From Nitrosopumilus sp. BACL13 MAG-121220-bin23 (GTDB lineage Archaea > Thermoproteota > Nitrososphaeria > Nitrososphaerales > Nitrosopumilaceae), in contig LIAL01000001.1 of NCBI GenBank assembly GCA_001437625.1, forward strand, positions 1 to 64,000: a stretch of 64,000 nt of DNA, given 5' to 3'. The position numbers and the translations under genes were made by a program. The notes under the pieces are model-generated. The model had not been told where the DNA came from, ran no database searches, and saw only the letters and a list, made by a program, of their open reading frames with translations. Below are positions 18,558 through 27,217 of the stretch, one piece after another. Positions within the stretch are counted from its first letter, which is position 1. Every line of letters starts with the position of its first letter.

Positions 18558-18791
18558 TTAATCGGTATTAATTACATTTAATGTCATTGTACTTACAACT
18601 CTTGAAAGTTTTCTAATTGTTGCAACCACTTTCTCGAATTCTTCTTGATCTTCTGTTTCAATCTCTGCAATTACGTCATATGCTCCAAAAGTCAAATATG
18701 CGTTATCTATTATTGTCATTTGGTTTAACTGATCAACAATATATTCTTCTGCTCCTAAATCACAATTTAATAAAATGAAACCTTTATGCAT
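18558..18791 (-). CDS. Lrp/AsnC-type RAM-domain protein without HTH
   Basis: A 77-aa protein consisting only of the Lrp/AsnC effector-binding (RAM) ferredoxin-like domain: FILLNCDLGAEEYIVDQL, then LTFGAYDVIAEIE, then a helix and the strand STMTLNVI. The DNA-binding helix-turn-helix of full Lrp regulators is absent. Stand-alone RAM proteins bind amino acids or assemble with other Lrp-type regulators. A two-domain relative is encoded at 26571-27107. It is downstream of the DEAD-box helicase gene on the same strand, 50 nt after its stop. Confidence 0.88.
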   Translation of the reverse strand: MHKGFILLNCDLGAEEYIVDQLNQMTIIDNAYLTFGAYDVIAEIETEDQEEFEKVVATIRKLSRVVSTMTLNVINTD

Positions 18792-18841
18792 TATTTATCT
18801 TGGATTAACTAGGTAGTTCTTATCTTTAAATTTTTATAATA

Positions 18842-20191
18842 TTACCATCTACTACGTCCACCGTAGCTGTTTTTACCATCGCTATCGGTGTCTTTCCTTT
18901 TTGTTCCTCTATCGTCTCTGGTATTTCTACCGTAACCCCCGCCACTACTTCTGCCACCGCCACTACTTCTGCCACCGCCACCGTAGCTACTTCTGCCACC
19001 GCCACCTCTACCATAACTATTTCCACCACCGAATCTTCTTGATGATGATTGTCTTTTTAGTGGGTCTGGAATTGAAACTTCGATATGCATTTCTTGATTT
19101 AAATCTCTTAGTGGTACTTTAATTTGACGTTTAATTATATTCCAATCTCCAATTGATGAATATGACACAAATGTGATTGCTCTACCTTCAGTTCCTGCTC
19201 TTGCTGTTCTACCTATTCTATGGAAATATGCCATTTCTTGATTTGGTACGTCGTAGTTAACTACTAGTTCTACTCTTGGAACATCTATTCCTCTTGATGC
19301 GACATCTGTTGCAACTAGAATATCTGCTTTACCGTTTCTGAATTTTGCCATTGATTGTTCTCTTCTACTTTGTGACATGTCTCCTTCTATTGCAACTGCA
19401 TTGTATTTTTCTTGGTGTAAATATTTTGCAACATCTCTTGTTCTATATTTTGTTGAACAAAATACAATAATCTGACCTTTTAGTGGTTTAATGAAATCAA
19501 GTAAATACTTGAACTTGTCTCTATCTTTAATTACTAAAAATGATTGGTCTATTCCTTCTCCACTTAGATCATCTGCATCCAACAATATTTGTTTTGGATT
19601 GTGTAGATAATCTTCAGCTAATCTCAAAATTGCAGTTGGCATTGTTGCTGAAAACAGTGACATTACTCTGTCTTCTGGTGATAAGTCTAAAATAAATTGA
19701 ATATCATCTACAAATCCCATATCTAACATAGTATCTGCTTCATCTAGTACAATGTGTGTAATATCCCCTAATTCTATTGAACCTCTTTTAAGATGGTCAA
19801 TGAGTCTACCTGGTGTTGCAACAATAATCTCTACTCCTCTATGTAATGCATCTAATTGAATTCCCATACCTTGTCCTCCGTAAACAGTTGCAATTTTAAT
19901 TCCTGTGTGCTTTCCCATTTTTCTAATTTCTGTACTAATTTGTATTGCCAACTCTCTTGTTGGTGCCATAATCAATCCTTGAATTCCTTTTTTTGGTATG
20001 ATGTCATTTAACATTGCTAAAGCAAATGCTGCTGTTTTACCTGAACCTGTGTGGGCTTGTCCTACGACGTCTCTTTTAGTAAGTAATACTGGAATTACTG
20101 CTTCTTGAATTGGAAATGCGTCTTCATAACCTTGATCAGTAACTCCTCTTAACACTTCATCTTTTAATCCTAAATCTTTAAATTTTGTCAT
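18842..20191 (-). CDS. DEAD-box RNA helicase with glycine/arginine-rich tail
   Basis: A 449-aa ATP-dependent RNA helicase. Motifs seen: Q motif F-P-I-Q-E near residue 30, AHTGSGKT at 46-53, PTRELA near 77, DEAD at 150-153, SAT near 181 and HRIGRTARAG near 326. The core ends near residue 380 and is followed by an RGG/GGGYGR-rich low-complexity tail with Asp/Lys at the end, as in CshA- or CsdA-like and eukaryotic Ded1-type helicases. Such tails bind RNA non-specifically and favour condensate formation. A cold-adaptation role is plausible but inferred. Confidence 0.94.
   Translation of the reverse strand: MTKFKDLGLKDEVLRGVTDQGYEDAFPIQEAVIPVLLTKRDVVGQAHTGSGKTAAFALAMLNDIIPKKGIQGLIMAPTRELAIQISTEIRKMGKHTGIKIATVYGGQGMGIQLDALHRGVEIIVATPGRLIDHLKRGSIELGDITHIVLDEADTMLDMGFVDDIQFILDLSPEDRVMSLFSATMPTAILRLAEDYLHNPKQILLDADDLSGEGIDQSFLVIKDRDKFKYLLDFIKPLKGQIIVFCSTKYRTRDVAKYLHQEKYNAVAIEGDMSQSRREQSMAKFRNGKADILVATDVASRGIDVPRVELVVNYDVPNQEMAYFHRIGRTARAGTEGRAITFVSYSSIGDWNIIKRQIKVPLRDLNQEMHIEVSIPDPLKRQSSSRRFGGGNSYGRGGGGRSSYGGGGRSSGGGRSSGGGYGRNTRDDRGTKRKDTDSDGKNSYGGRSRW
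18945..19035 (-). repeat. Gly/Arg/Ser-rich repeat region in the helicase gene
   Basis: The DNA coding for the helicase tail contains tandem copies of a degenerate CCGCCACCG / CTACTTCTGC unit (plus-strand view). It codes for RSSGGGG-like repeats and is locally much richer in GC than its surroundings. Confidence 0.6.
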
Positions 20192-20287
20192 TTCATTTCA
20201 TTCTCTTAAGCCATGACGATAAAGCATATTGGCTACTCGTCATTATTCCGATATCCAAAAAATTGTTTCAGGTATAATAAACGCTTC

Positions 20288-21097
20288 TTATTTTATTTTT
20301 TTTAATTGAGTCTCTATAATACCTTTAAAATTTTCAAAAGGATGTGCTCCTTTTAATTCAATAAATCCAATTTCATCATTTCCAATAAAAAATCCTGGTG
20401 TCCCTGAAATCCCATACGCTCTACCGTCATCTAGATCTTTTTGAATTTCTTTGTCATATTTTCCATTTCTCAGACAAGAATCAAATTTTTCTTCTTCTAT
20501 CTCCATTTCTAATGAATATTGATTAAATAAAATAATCACATTATCTGTATTTTTACTGTTCCATTCATTTTGGTTTTCAAATAATTTATCGTGCATTTCT
20601 TTAAATTTCCCTTGCTCATTTGCACATTCTGCTGCTGTTGATGCTATCCATGCGTTAGAATGAATACTTTGAATTGGAAAATCTCTGAACACTAATTTGA
20701 CTTTACCTTTTTTGATATATTCCTCCGTAATTTTTGGAAGTGTCTGTATGTGGAATTTTGCACAAAATGGACATTGAAAATCTGAAAATTCTATTATTGT
20801 GATTGGTGCATTTGAATCTCCTATGATTGGATCATTATCTGCTGATATTTTTAGTTCAATAATTGGTTTGTTTGAAGGTAGTTTGTTTTGAAGAATTTTT
20901 AATTCTAATTTTGCAATTGCCTCGTTTAGTTCTTCTTGTGAAATTTGATTTGAATCTAAATTTGATATGTGTAATCCTCCAAGAAATGCTGCAACTCCTA
21001 TGACTATGATGATTGTCATGATTAATCCATTAAATGTTGATTTTTTCACTATTTTTTCATTTTTTTTAATTCTATCTTCAAAATTTTCTGAAGTCAA
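20288..21097 (-). CDS. Membrane-anchored DsbA-like thiol-disulfide oxidoreductase
   Basis: A 269-aa protein: a charged N-terminus, one transmembrane helix (about 22-42), a helical linker, then a thioredoxin fold with the active site C109-P-F-C112 in the FSDFQCPFCAKFH segment. A cis-Pro region, GTPGFFIGN, is present near the C-terminus. The DsbA/DsbG-like thioredoxin_4 class normally oxidises or isomerises disulfides outside the membrane, which suits an archaeon that exports many Cys-containing proteins. Length and motif order are typical. It stands apart, upstream of the tRNA-Thr gene. Confidence 0.88.
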   Translation of the reverse strand: MTSENFEDRIKKNEKIVKKSTFNGLIMTIIIVIGVAAFLGGLHISNLDSNQISQEELNEAIAKLELKILQNKLPSNKPIIELKISADNDPIIGDSNAPITIIEFSDFQCPFCAKFHIQTLPKITEEYIKKGKVKLVFRDFPIQSIHSNAWIASTAAECANEQGKFKEMHDKLFENQNEWNSKNTDNVIILFNQYSLEMEIEEEKFDSCLRNGKYDKEIQKDLDDGRAYGISGTPGFFIGNDEIGFIELKGAHPFENFKGIIETQLKKIK

Positions 21098-21179
21098 ATA
21101 TTCTATTTTAAAATTTAGTGTACTTATTCGTATTGCATCTTTTTAAAAAATGTCTATTTTCTTTTTTAAAAATTAAAAG

Positions 21180-21253
21180 AGCCAATGACGGGATCTGAAC
21201 CCATGACCTACTGATTACAAATCAGTTGCTCTACCAGGCTGAGCTACATTGGC
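21180..21253 (-). tRNA. tRNA-Thr (anticodon TGT)
   Basis: A 74-nt cloverleaf on the minus strand. The 7-bp acceptor stem pairs GCCAATG with CATTGGC, the D-arm is GTAGCTCAG-type, and the anticodon stem ACTGA/TCAGT encloses the loop TTTGTAA with anticodon TGT. The T-arm carries the TTCAGAT loop. The discriminator base is U, as in archaeal threonine tRNAs. No intron; CCA is not encoded. Confidence 0.93.
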
Positions 21254-21369
21254 ACGAAATAAAATAAAATTTTTCAAGCTTTAAAGTGTTGCCTGAGGCG
21301 CTGTTTTTACTTTTAAAAATAATTGATTTACCTGTCAACTTATAATATTGTGTCTTTTTGATATTTTAT

Positions 21370-21606
21370 ATGAGATACATCGAGCCAACTAAAGTTAAGG
21401 TTCTAATGATAATGTTTTTTGCAACTGGGGCAGTTGGTGTACTTGTTGGATTATCTGGTGTTACCCCGCCTAATTTGAAAATTATGATCACTCTCATGAG
21501 TATAATCAATATTGGACTTGGTGCTTTCTTCACATTCATCTATTTGACTCAAATTCAAGGCGAACCTGATGCAAGAAAGAAAAAGAGAAAGCAAAAATTA
21601 GATTAA
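21370..21606 (+). CDS. Small two-helix membrane protein with basic tail
   Basis: A 78-aa protein with two hydrophobic helices (about 10-30 and 38-58) and a Lys/Arg-rich end (RKKKRKQKLD). I set the start at the ATG at 21370 because a TATA-like TATAATATT is centred 26 nt upstream, the leaderless spacing; a TTG four codons earlier also exists. Function unknown. Confidence 0.6.
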   Translation: MRYIEPTKVKVLMIMFFATGAVGVLVGLSGVTPPNLKIMITLMSIINIGLGAFFTFIYLTQIQGEPDARKKKRKQKLD

Positions 21607-21634
21607 TTTCGTCTTTTATCTTCTTAGAATTAAA

Positions 21635-21644
21635 GTATAAATAA
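21635..21644 (+). promoter_or_regulatory. TATA box of pdaD
   Basis: GTATAAATAA, centred about 30 nt upstream of the pdaD ATG, preceded by purines that fit a BRE. Confidence 0.5.
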
Positions 21645-21669
21645 TAATTGTTTTGTCTGAAATTCAGAA

Positions 21670-22221
21670 ATGTTGGATTTAGTAGCTAAGGAATTATTTC
21701 TTACAAAAGGCAAGGGTGTACATGAAGATAGATTAACTAGTTTTGAATATGCCCTAAGAGATGCAGGTATTGCTGGAACTAACCTTGTACTGATTTCTAG
21801 TATATTTCCACCCAAGGCTAAATTGATTTCTCGTAAAGAAGGTTTGAAAAAAATTAAACCTGGCCAAATTTTATTTACAATATATTCCAAAAATCAAACT
21901 AAAGAACCCTATCGGGTTTGCTCTGCATCTGTTGGGATTGCACAACCAAAAGATACTGAGCGATATGGATATCTATCTGAATACGAATCTTTTGGTCAAA
22001 ATGAAATTCAAGCAGGTGATTATGCTGAAGATATTGCTGCACAAATGCTGGCATCCTCATTGGGAATCCCTTTTGATGCTGATAAAGACTGGGATGAAAA
22101 AAGACAACAATGGTTAATTTCTGGTAAAATTTACAATACTCACAATACGACCCAATCTACTAAAGGTGACAAAGATGGAAAATGGACCACTGTTTTTGCA
22201 GCTGCCGTACTTTTAGTTTAA
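21670..22221 (+). CDS. pdaD: Pyruvoyl-dependent arginine decarboxylase (proenzyme)
   Basis: A 183-aa proenzyme that cleaves itself to a beta and an alpha chain, the alpha chain starting with a pyruvoyl group made from serine. The predicted cleavage is between S43 and S44 in LISSIFPP. It converts arginine to agmatine for archaeal polyamine synthesis and for agmatidine in tRNA-Ile2. Family landmarks are the GAGIAGTNLVLISS-type strand (here AGIAGTNLV) and YESFGQN. The TATA-like GTATAAATAA is centred about 30 nt upstream of the ATG. Its stop lies directly next to the stop of the convergent gene. Confidence 0.93.
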   Translation: MLDLVAKELFLTKGKGVHEDRLTSFEYALRDAGIAGTNLVLISSIFPPKAKLISRKEGLKKIKPGQILFTIYSKNQTKEPYRVCSASVGIAQPKDTERYGYLSEYESFGQNEIQAGDYAEDIAAQMLASSLGIPFDADKDWDEKRQQWLISGKIYNTHNTTQSTKGDKDGKWTTVFAAAVLLV

Positions 22222-23379
22222 TTATTTTTTATATCCTTTAAGATAAAATATCGCTGCCCCAATTGAAACTATTGTTATTATAATTATAACTACAATGGAT
22301 TCGTCTAATTCTATTTCTTTAGACTGTAGATTACTTCCCCCTAATGAGAATTTCATTTCATTTTCATTTATTGATATGTTTTCTCCAAAAATAAATTTCC
22401 CTTGAATTGTTTCTCCTCTCTGAGGATCAAAAATCCATCCTTTTTTTGCAATCTCTATTGGCATTTCCATTCCATCTATCTTTTGTGTTGGTATGATATC
22501 TCCCTTAACATCTGACACATTTGTTTCGTCATTTGATATTATCACTATTTGAAATATTGAATTTAGTGGATAATTTCCTGAAGAAAAATAATTTGATCTA
22601 TTTAGATTCTCTATGTTAAAAAATTCAAGAGGGTTGATTTTTGGTGTTACTTTTTCCATTTGACTTGTAATTGGACTATTTACTGAAACCCTTAATTGTA
22701 AAAGTGATTTTGATTCTAGTGGTGTTATTGAAAATGACATTTTAGCATTTTGTTTCATTGAGAGTATTTTTGCATTATCGTAGAATCCTCCTCCATCTCT
22801 AATTGATTTTGAAAGTAGCATTGATGATAATTTACCATACATTGAACCTGTATCCTCCATTGGCATTGTGTATACTGCTGAAATTGTACCACTACCTGAA
22901 ATAATACCTGATGTGTCTAATGCCTGATTTGTGTCATCATTTGTGTGGATGTATACTTGAAAAAATTTAGCATTCGTATCAAAAACCCGATTCACTGCAT
23001 CTATGTATGAATCCGCTATTTCTCTGGTGTTATCCTGTATTGCAAAAATACCTTTGTCTTCTGGACTTCTTTCTATGTTGATAATTATGCATGATTGATC
23101 ATAGACTCCTAATGTACAATTATTTTGATTTGTTATGACAACTGCTTGAATTCTTTTACTTTCTCTTATTTTTTGTTCTAATTCTGTTGGAATTATAATT
23201 TCTTGAATGTTAGAACTTGATAATGTGATTGATGTTATGCTCTCAAAATTTATTTTTTTATCTATGATTACCTGTGCTGATTCTTGAAATGTTGCTAAAC
23301 CTATTTCTTGTGAATGTGCATAATTTGTTGAAATACCTGCAATTCCAATTATGGCTATGATTAATATTATTTTTAACAT
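22222..23379 (-). CDS. Exported, C-terminally anchored surface protein
   Basis: A 385-aa protein with an N-terminal signal peptide (about 1-23, ending near AHSQ), a large extracellular beta-rich domain, and a C-terminal transmembrane helix (about 360-380) followed by a short Lys-rich end. The first part contains a Cys pair (NNCTLGVYDQSC) that could form a disulfide. This is a type I surface-protein layout. No enzymatic motif recognised. Confidence 0.6.
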   Translation of the reverse strand: MLKIILIIAIIGIAGISTNYAHSQEIGLATFQESAQVIIDKKINFESITSITLSSSNIQEIIIPTELEQKIRESKRIQAVVITNQNNCTLGVYDQSCIIINIERSPEDKGIFAIQDNTREIADSYIDAVNRVFDTNAKFFQVYIHTNDDTNQALDTSGIISGSGTISAVYTMPMEDTGSMYGKLSSMLLSKSIRDGGGFYDNAKILSMKQNAKMSFSITPLESKSLLQLRVSVNSPITSQMEKVTPKINPLEFFNIENLNRSNYFSSGNYPLNSIFQIVIISNDETNVSDVKGDIIPTQKIDGMEMPIEIAKKGWIFDPQRGETIQGKFIFGENISINENEMKFSLGGSNLQSKEIELDESIVVIIIITIVSIGAAIFYLKGYKK

Positions 23380-23502
23380 ATGATGACCATCGTATGATGA
23401 AATATTAAATTTACTTATCTTTAATTATCCTATTTTTAACACACTCTTATGGTTATCTGTTTTTTAGAGCCTCTTATTTTGATGTGTGCCCTCTCTGAAT
23501 AA

Positions 23503-24075
23503 ATGGCATTAATTCCTATACTTGTTGAAAGTTTCAATGATCCTTTAATCCAATTAATTGTAATTTTAACCACATTTGGAATTGGATTGTCACAAGGAAT
23601 CATTTTAGGTAGGGCAATTCTTCAAAGATTCCCTCGTTTACAAAATCATGTAAAAACTGTATCCTTCACATTCTTTATTTTATTTTTAATAAATGCCGTT
23701 CTTAGTGTTCCACGTTTTCAATCCCCGACAAAAATTGATTTAACTAATTTATCTGTGGCTAGTAGCGGAGATGTAGTTTCTTCAGTATTTTTGATTTTTG
23801 GAATGAATACTGGATTTCTAACTGTATTAGCTATTTCTATTATGGTCATGACTTTTGTTGTTTTAAAATTTACAAATCTACACGGAATTGTAAAGGGATT
23901 TGTTTTCTTTTTTAGTGCATTATTACTGATTTTTACTGCCTTGAGTAGATTCACTGATCTTACTCCCAGCACTTTTGAAGTTCTACTTTATTTTCTTTAT
24001 CAATTAGGAATTACAATTGGAATTTTATTAGGCACGATAAGAAAAATTAAACCTAAAAAATTAGACTTAAAATAA
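23503..24075 (+). CDS. Multi-pass membrane protein, related to that at 7720-8406
   Basis: A 190-aa protein with about five hydrophobic helices and a Lys-rich C-terminus. Its last helix region, LLYFLYQLGITIG, parallels FLYTFYQAGIVGG in the 228-aa membrane protein at 7720-8406. The preceding loop also matches in kind (a Thr/Asp/Pro/Ser-rich turn). Function unknown. Confidence 0.6.
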   Translation: MALIPILVESFNDPLIQLIVILTTFGIGLSQGIILGRAILQRFPRLQNHVKTVSFTFFILFLINAVLSVPRFQSPTKIDLTNLSVASSGDVVSSVFLIFGMNTGFLTVLAISIMVMTFVVLKFTNLHGIVKGFVFFFSALLLIFTALSRFTDLTPSTFEVLLYFLYQLGITIGILLGTIRKIKPKKLDLK

Positions 24076-24083
24076 TTCAAAGG

Positions 24084-24090
24084 TTTAAAT
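24084..24090 (+). promoter_or_regulatory. Putative TATA box of the GC-rich hairpin element
   Basis: TTTAAAT, preceded by AAGG, is centred 25-26 nt before position 24112, the A of an ATG. This is the same spacing as in confirmed-looking leaderless promoters of the window. Confidence 0.45.
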
Positions 24091-24111
24091 CATATTATTT
24101 TTGATACAGAA

Positions 24112-24192
24112 ATGACATCGAATTCAAACCGTTCGGGGAACAAGCCGGTAGTCCATGCGTTGGACTACCGGCCCCATTATTCTAAAATTTAA
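24112..24192 (+). ncRNA. Candidate structured RNA or leaderless 26-aa ORF
   Basis: A GC-rich block in an otherwise AT-rich intergenic region. It contains a perfect 12-bp hairpin: GCCGGTAGTCCA at 24144-24155 and its complement at 24161-24172, around a TGCGT loop. Extra GGG/CCC pairing is possible across a five-base bulge. A TATA box lies 25-26 nt before the first base, so the unit has its own promoter, and the next gene has another. The same span is also an open frame of 26 codons, starting MTSNSNRSGNKPVV and ending at TAA 24190-24192. The evidence does not decide between RNA and peptide. Confidence 0.5.
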
Positions 24193-24213
24193 AAAAACTA
24201 TTCCTGGCAATCC

Positions 24214-24220
24214 TTTATAG
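24214..24220 (+). promoter_or_regulatory. TATA box of the 152-aa protein gene
   Basis: TTTATAG, centred 27 nt before the ATG at 24244; leaderless spacing. This means the hairpin at 24144-24172 is not part of this gene's leader. Confidence 0.5.
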
Positions 24221-24243
24221 ATAAAATAATTTTAATCACAATT

Positions 24244-24702
24244 ATGAATAAATTTATCACAATTGGTGATGAAAAAGTAAGCGTTACTGAAATAGAAAAT
24301 GCAAAAACTATTCCTGAATTATTGCAATCTAGAGTTCAATATGCCATTTTGGATCAACTAAATGACATGGTTGCTCGAACTGGAATGGGAAATCCTGATG
24401 AAGTTAAAAAACTAGTCCTTCGAGATATCGCTTTTACACGAGGTGGATATTCTTCTTCTTTTACTTTTCAAATGGCTAATCAGGCAGTCAATATCACTGA
24501 AGTTGATTTTACAAGTGAAAAAAATATCTCTGAATTATTGACGTTAAGAGTTCAATATGCAATCTTGGATCAACTCAATCATTTACTTTCTCAATCTGAT
24601 AACCCTGATTATTCATTAAAAAAAATTAAAGACTCACTTGTTTTAGACATTTCAAAAATTATTGATACTTTTACTCCCACAAAAAATAGTGATGATAATT
24701 AA
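24244..24702 (+). CDS. Hypothetical protein with internal tandem duplication
   Basis: A 152-aa protein made of two copies of a roughly 65-residue helical unit. The unit contains the repeated segment ELLQSRVQYAILDQLNDM (around residue 22) and ELLTLRVQYAILDQLNHL (around 99). Each is preceded by an ITE-type strand and followed by a Lys/Asp-rich turn and a hydrophobic end. No known domain recognised; likely a dimer-like scaffold. Confidence 0.65.
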   Translation: MNKFITIGDEKVSVTEIENAKTIPELLQSRVQYAILDQLNDMVARTGMGNPDEVKKLVLRDIAFTRGGYSSSFTFQMANQAVNITEVDFTSEKNISELLTLRVQYAILDQLNHLLSQSDNPDYSLKKIKDSLVLDISKIIDTFTPTKNSDDN

Positions 24703-24734
24703 CATAATTTTAAAATATAATTTTAAACTTCGAT

Positions 24735-26507
24735 CTAATTTAATGATGACAGTACTTTGACTTGCTCACTGACATAATCAAAACCTTCTTGCCAAAATTT
24801 GGGTGATTTGATGTCAAATCCGTGCTCTAATAGTAATTTTTCTGGTTTTTTTGAACCACCAGCTGCTAAAATATCCATATATGATTTTACAAAATCATTT
24901 CCTTCTTTTTTATATCTCTGGAATAGGGATAATGCTAACAAATTCCCAAATGAGTATGCATAGCAATAAAATGGTGTGTGGTAAAAATGTGGGATACAAC
25001 TCCACTCAATTGCAAAATCTTCTGAGATATTCACTGAATTACCAAATTGCTCTTTCAAGTTTTGCAAGTACATCTTTGAAATTTCATCTATTGTGGTTCC
25101 TTTACCAATTTGTTCATGTGCATCAACTTCAAAAATTGTGAAATATGATTGTCTGAGTATTGTTGCATAGAGATCATCAATCTTTTCAGATAACATGATC
25201 TTCTTTTGATCATCTGATATCTTATCTGCTAAGTTATCATAAAGTAACAATTCTGAAAATGTTGATGCTGTTTCAGCTAACGGCAATGGTGCATCTTGAA
25301 CAAGAATTGATCTGTCTTGTGCTGCCTGACTATGTACTGCATGACCTAATTCATGAGCTAAAGTAAAAACATCTCTTGATTTACCTGTAAAATTTACCAA
25401 AACATATGGTGTGATTTTTGGAGTGAGTGTGCTACAGAATGCTCCATCTCTTTTTCCTGGCCTAATTGATGAATCAATATGATTCTCATTGAATACTTTT
25501 CTAGCATACTCTTCTAGAGTACTACTAAACTTTCCAAGTGACTCAAATACCAATTTTACAGATTGATTATACGAATAATTTTTTTCTTTAATTTTTGCTG
25601 CTGCTGGTGCATAAAGATCATACCTTTGTAATTTTTTCATGTTTAGCATTTTTGCTTTTTGAAGGAAAAATTTTTGAAATACAGTTGAGTTTTTTCGGCA
25701 AATTGAAAGAAGCGATTCTATTGTTTTATCATCTACATCATTAGCAATATTTCTCATTGATATTGGAGTTTTGTACCCTCTAAGTTCTATTCCTTCATCT
25801 TTCCAATTAAGAACAATATTTTGATAAATTTCACCAATAACTCCTTTGTTTTCTTCATATTTACTTAGAATTGTTTTGTAAGCTGTTTCTCTAATTTTTG
25901 GATTTGTACTTCTAACATAATTTGTTAGTTCTTCTCTTGTCATTGTTTTTGTTTTGTTGCCAATTTTCATTTTGTATTCATAGACATTGGTTATTTTATC
26001 ATACAATTTTACTAGTGCTGAAATCCCTGTAACATCTAATGTGTTTATGATTTTTTCTTCTGATTCACTTAATGCATATTTTGCAAATAATCTTTTGTAT
26101 GCTAAATATTCTTTTAGCTCTCCTGTGTCCTCCATTAATCGTTTAGCATTTTTTTCATCTACTTGTGTTTTCCACCATAAATCAAAAAATAAAATTTTGT
26201 TTGAAATTTCTGAACCTAATTTTGACATTTGAGTCATTAACGAAGTTGCTTCATCTGATTGAGTGTCTGCTGAATATGCAAGTGATGCATATCCTCCAAT
26301 TTTACTCATCTTATGTGAAATTTCTTCAACTTGTTGTAGGATTATTTTAAATTGCTTAGATGTCATTTTTGAGTTTAAATTAATTTTAATTTTTTCAAAT
26401 TTCTTTGCTTGATTTTCTAAATCTTTAATTTGTTTTTTAAATGCAGGACTTTTTGGATTTTTTGCTAATTCTGATAAATCCCATTTACCTAATTCGTACT
26501 CTGACAT
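24735..26507 (-). CDS. pepF: Oligoendopeptidase F-type M3 metallopeptidase
   Basis: A 590-aa zinc peptidase with the active site H385-E386-L-G-H389, followed 25-30 residues later by the ETASTFSE motif supplying the third ligand (Glu). The family (PepF/M3B) degrades oligopeptides in the cytoplasm, acting after the proteasome or other proteases. Length is typical, about 600 residues. A PepF-type N-terminal helical region is seen. ATG start; not in an obvious operon. Confidence 0.93.
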   Translation of the reverse strand: MSEYELGKWDLSELAKNPKSPAFKKQIKDLENQAKKFEKIKINLNSKMTSKQFKIILQQVEEISHKMSKIGGYASLAYSADTQSDEATSLMTQMSKLGSEISNKILFFDLWWKTQVDEKNAKRLMEDTGELKEYLAYKRLFAKYALSESEEKIINTLDVTGISALVKLYDKITNVYEYKMKIGNKTKTMTREELTNYVRSTNPKIRETAYKTILSKYEENKGVIGEIYQNIVLNWKDEGIELRGYKTPISMRNIANDVDDKTIESLLSICRKNSTVFQKFFLQKAKMLNMKKLQRYDLYAPAAAKIKEKNYSYNQSVKLVFESLGKFSSTLEEYARKVFNENHIDSSIRPGKRDGAFCSTLTPKITPYVLVNFTGKSRDVFTLAHELGHAVHSQAAQDRSILVQDAPLPLAETASTFSELLLYDNLADKISDDQKKIMLSEKIDDLYATILRQSYFTIFEVDAHEQIGKGTTIDEISKMYLQNLKEQFGNSVNISEDFAIEWSCIPHFYHTPFYCYAYSFGNLLALSLFQRYKKEGNDFVKSYMDILAAGGSKKPEKLLLEHGFDIKSPKFWQEGFDYVSEQVKVLSSLN

Positions 26508-26570
26508 TATTTTTATTATTTTTTAACTATTAAAAAATGAATGTCTTTTAATTTTTTAATTCTATTTTTT

Positions 26571-27107
26571 TTAGATAACTTCTGCTTCTTGTTCTTTAAT
26601 TATGTTCAATGTCATACTAGTTTTGAGATTTGGTAATCCTCTGATCGCTCTAGTTATCACATCTTGTAAAACCTCTTCACATGATGACTCAATTCTACAA
26701 ATTACATCATAATATCCAAAAACTACGTCTGCTTCTTTTACTTCTGGTATTTTACAAATATTTTTTAATATTGTATATTCTTGACCCTTTTCACAATGAA
26801 ATACAACATATGCCTGACTACTGTTTTTCCCTAACATTGCACCTACTAGTTTTTCTGATATTTGGAATAATTCTCCAGACTCTGAACTTGTTAATGTCAT
26901 ACTGGTTTGAATTTTTGGTATTTTTCGAATTTTCTGTGTAACAATTTCTTGAATTTTTTTATCTGTTGTACATTCAATTTGTGCTACAATATCGTACAAT
27001 CCAAATGTTCCATGAGCCTCTTTTATTCCAACTATTTTTTTTAATTCTTGAATAACCTCTTTTTCTTCTCCTAATTTACAATTCATCATAACGTATGCTT
27101 TTGACAT
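26571..27107 (-). CDS. Tandem Lrp/AsnC RAM-domain protein
   Basis: A 178-aa protein with two RAM (Lrp/AsnC ligand-binding) domains in tandem. Copy 1 has YVMMNCKLGEEKEV, GTFGLYDIVAQIE and TSMTL. Copy 2 has YVVFHCEKGQEYTI, VFGYYDVICRIE and TSMTL. No DNA-binding domain is present. The paired RAM fold usually forms as a dimer, so this gene encodes the dimer in one chain. A single-domain relative is at 18558-18791. Effector unknown; amino acids are usual for the family. Confidence 0.87.
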   Translation of the reverse strand: MSKAYVMMNCKLGEEKEVIQELKKIVGIKEAHGTFGLYDIVAQIECTTDKKIQEIVTQKIRKIPKIQTSMTLTSSESGELFQISEKLVGAMLGKNSSQAYVVFHCEKGQEYTILKNICKIPEVKEADVVFGYYDVICRIESSCEEVLQDVITRAIRGLPNLKTSMTLNIIKEQEAEVI

Positions 27108-27217
27108 TAATATCGCATCCCTTTGTAAATTTTATTTTGAATAATCATCTAAAACTTTATACAAAAATAGCATAAAAGTTTTCACAGATAACTTTGTAAT
27201 AATTTCAAGTTTTCTAA

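Noticed and set aside
23379..23400. Two ATGATGA boxes resembling C/D-box motifs
   Set aside because: They are only about 14 nt apart and lie at a gene start; no CTGA boxes at guide distance.
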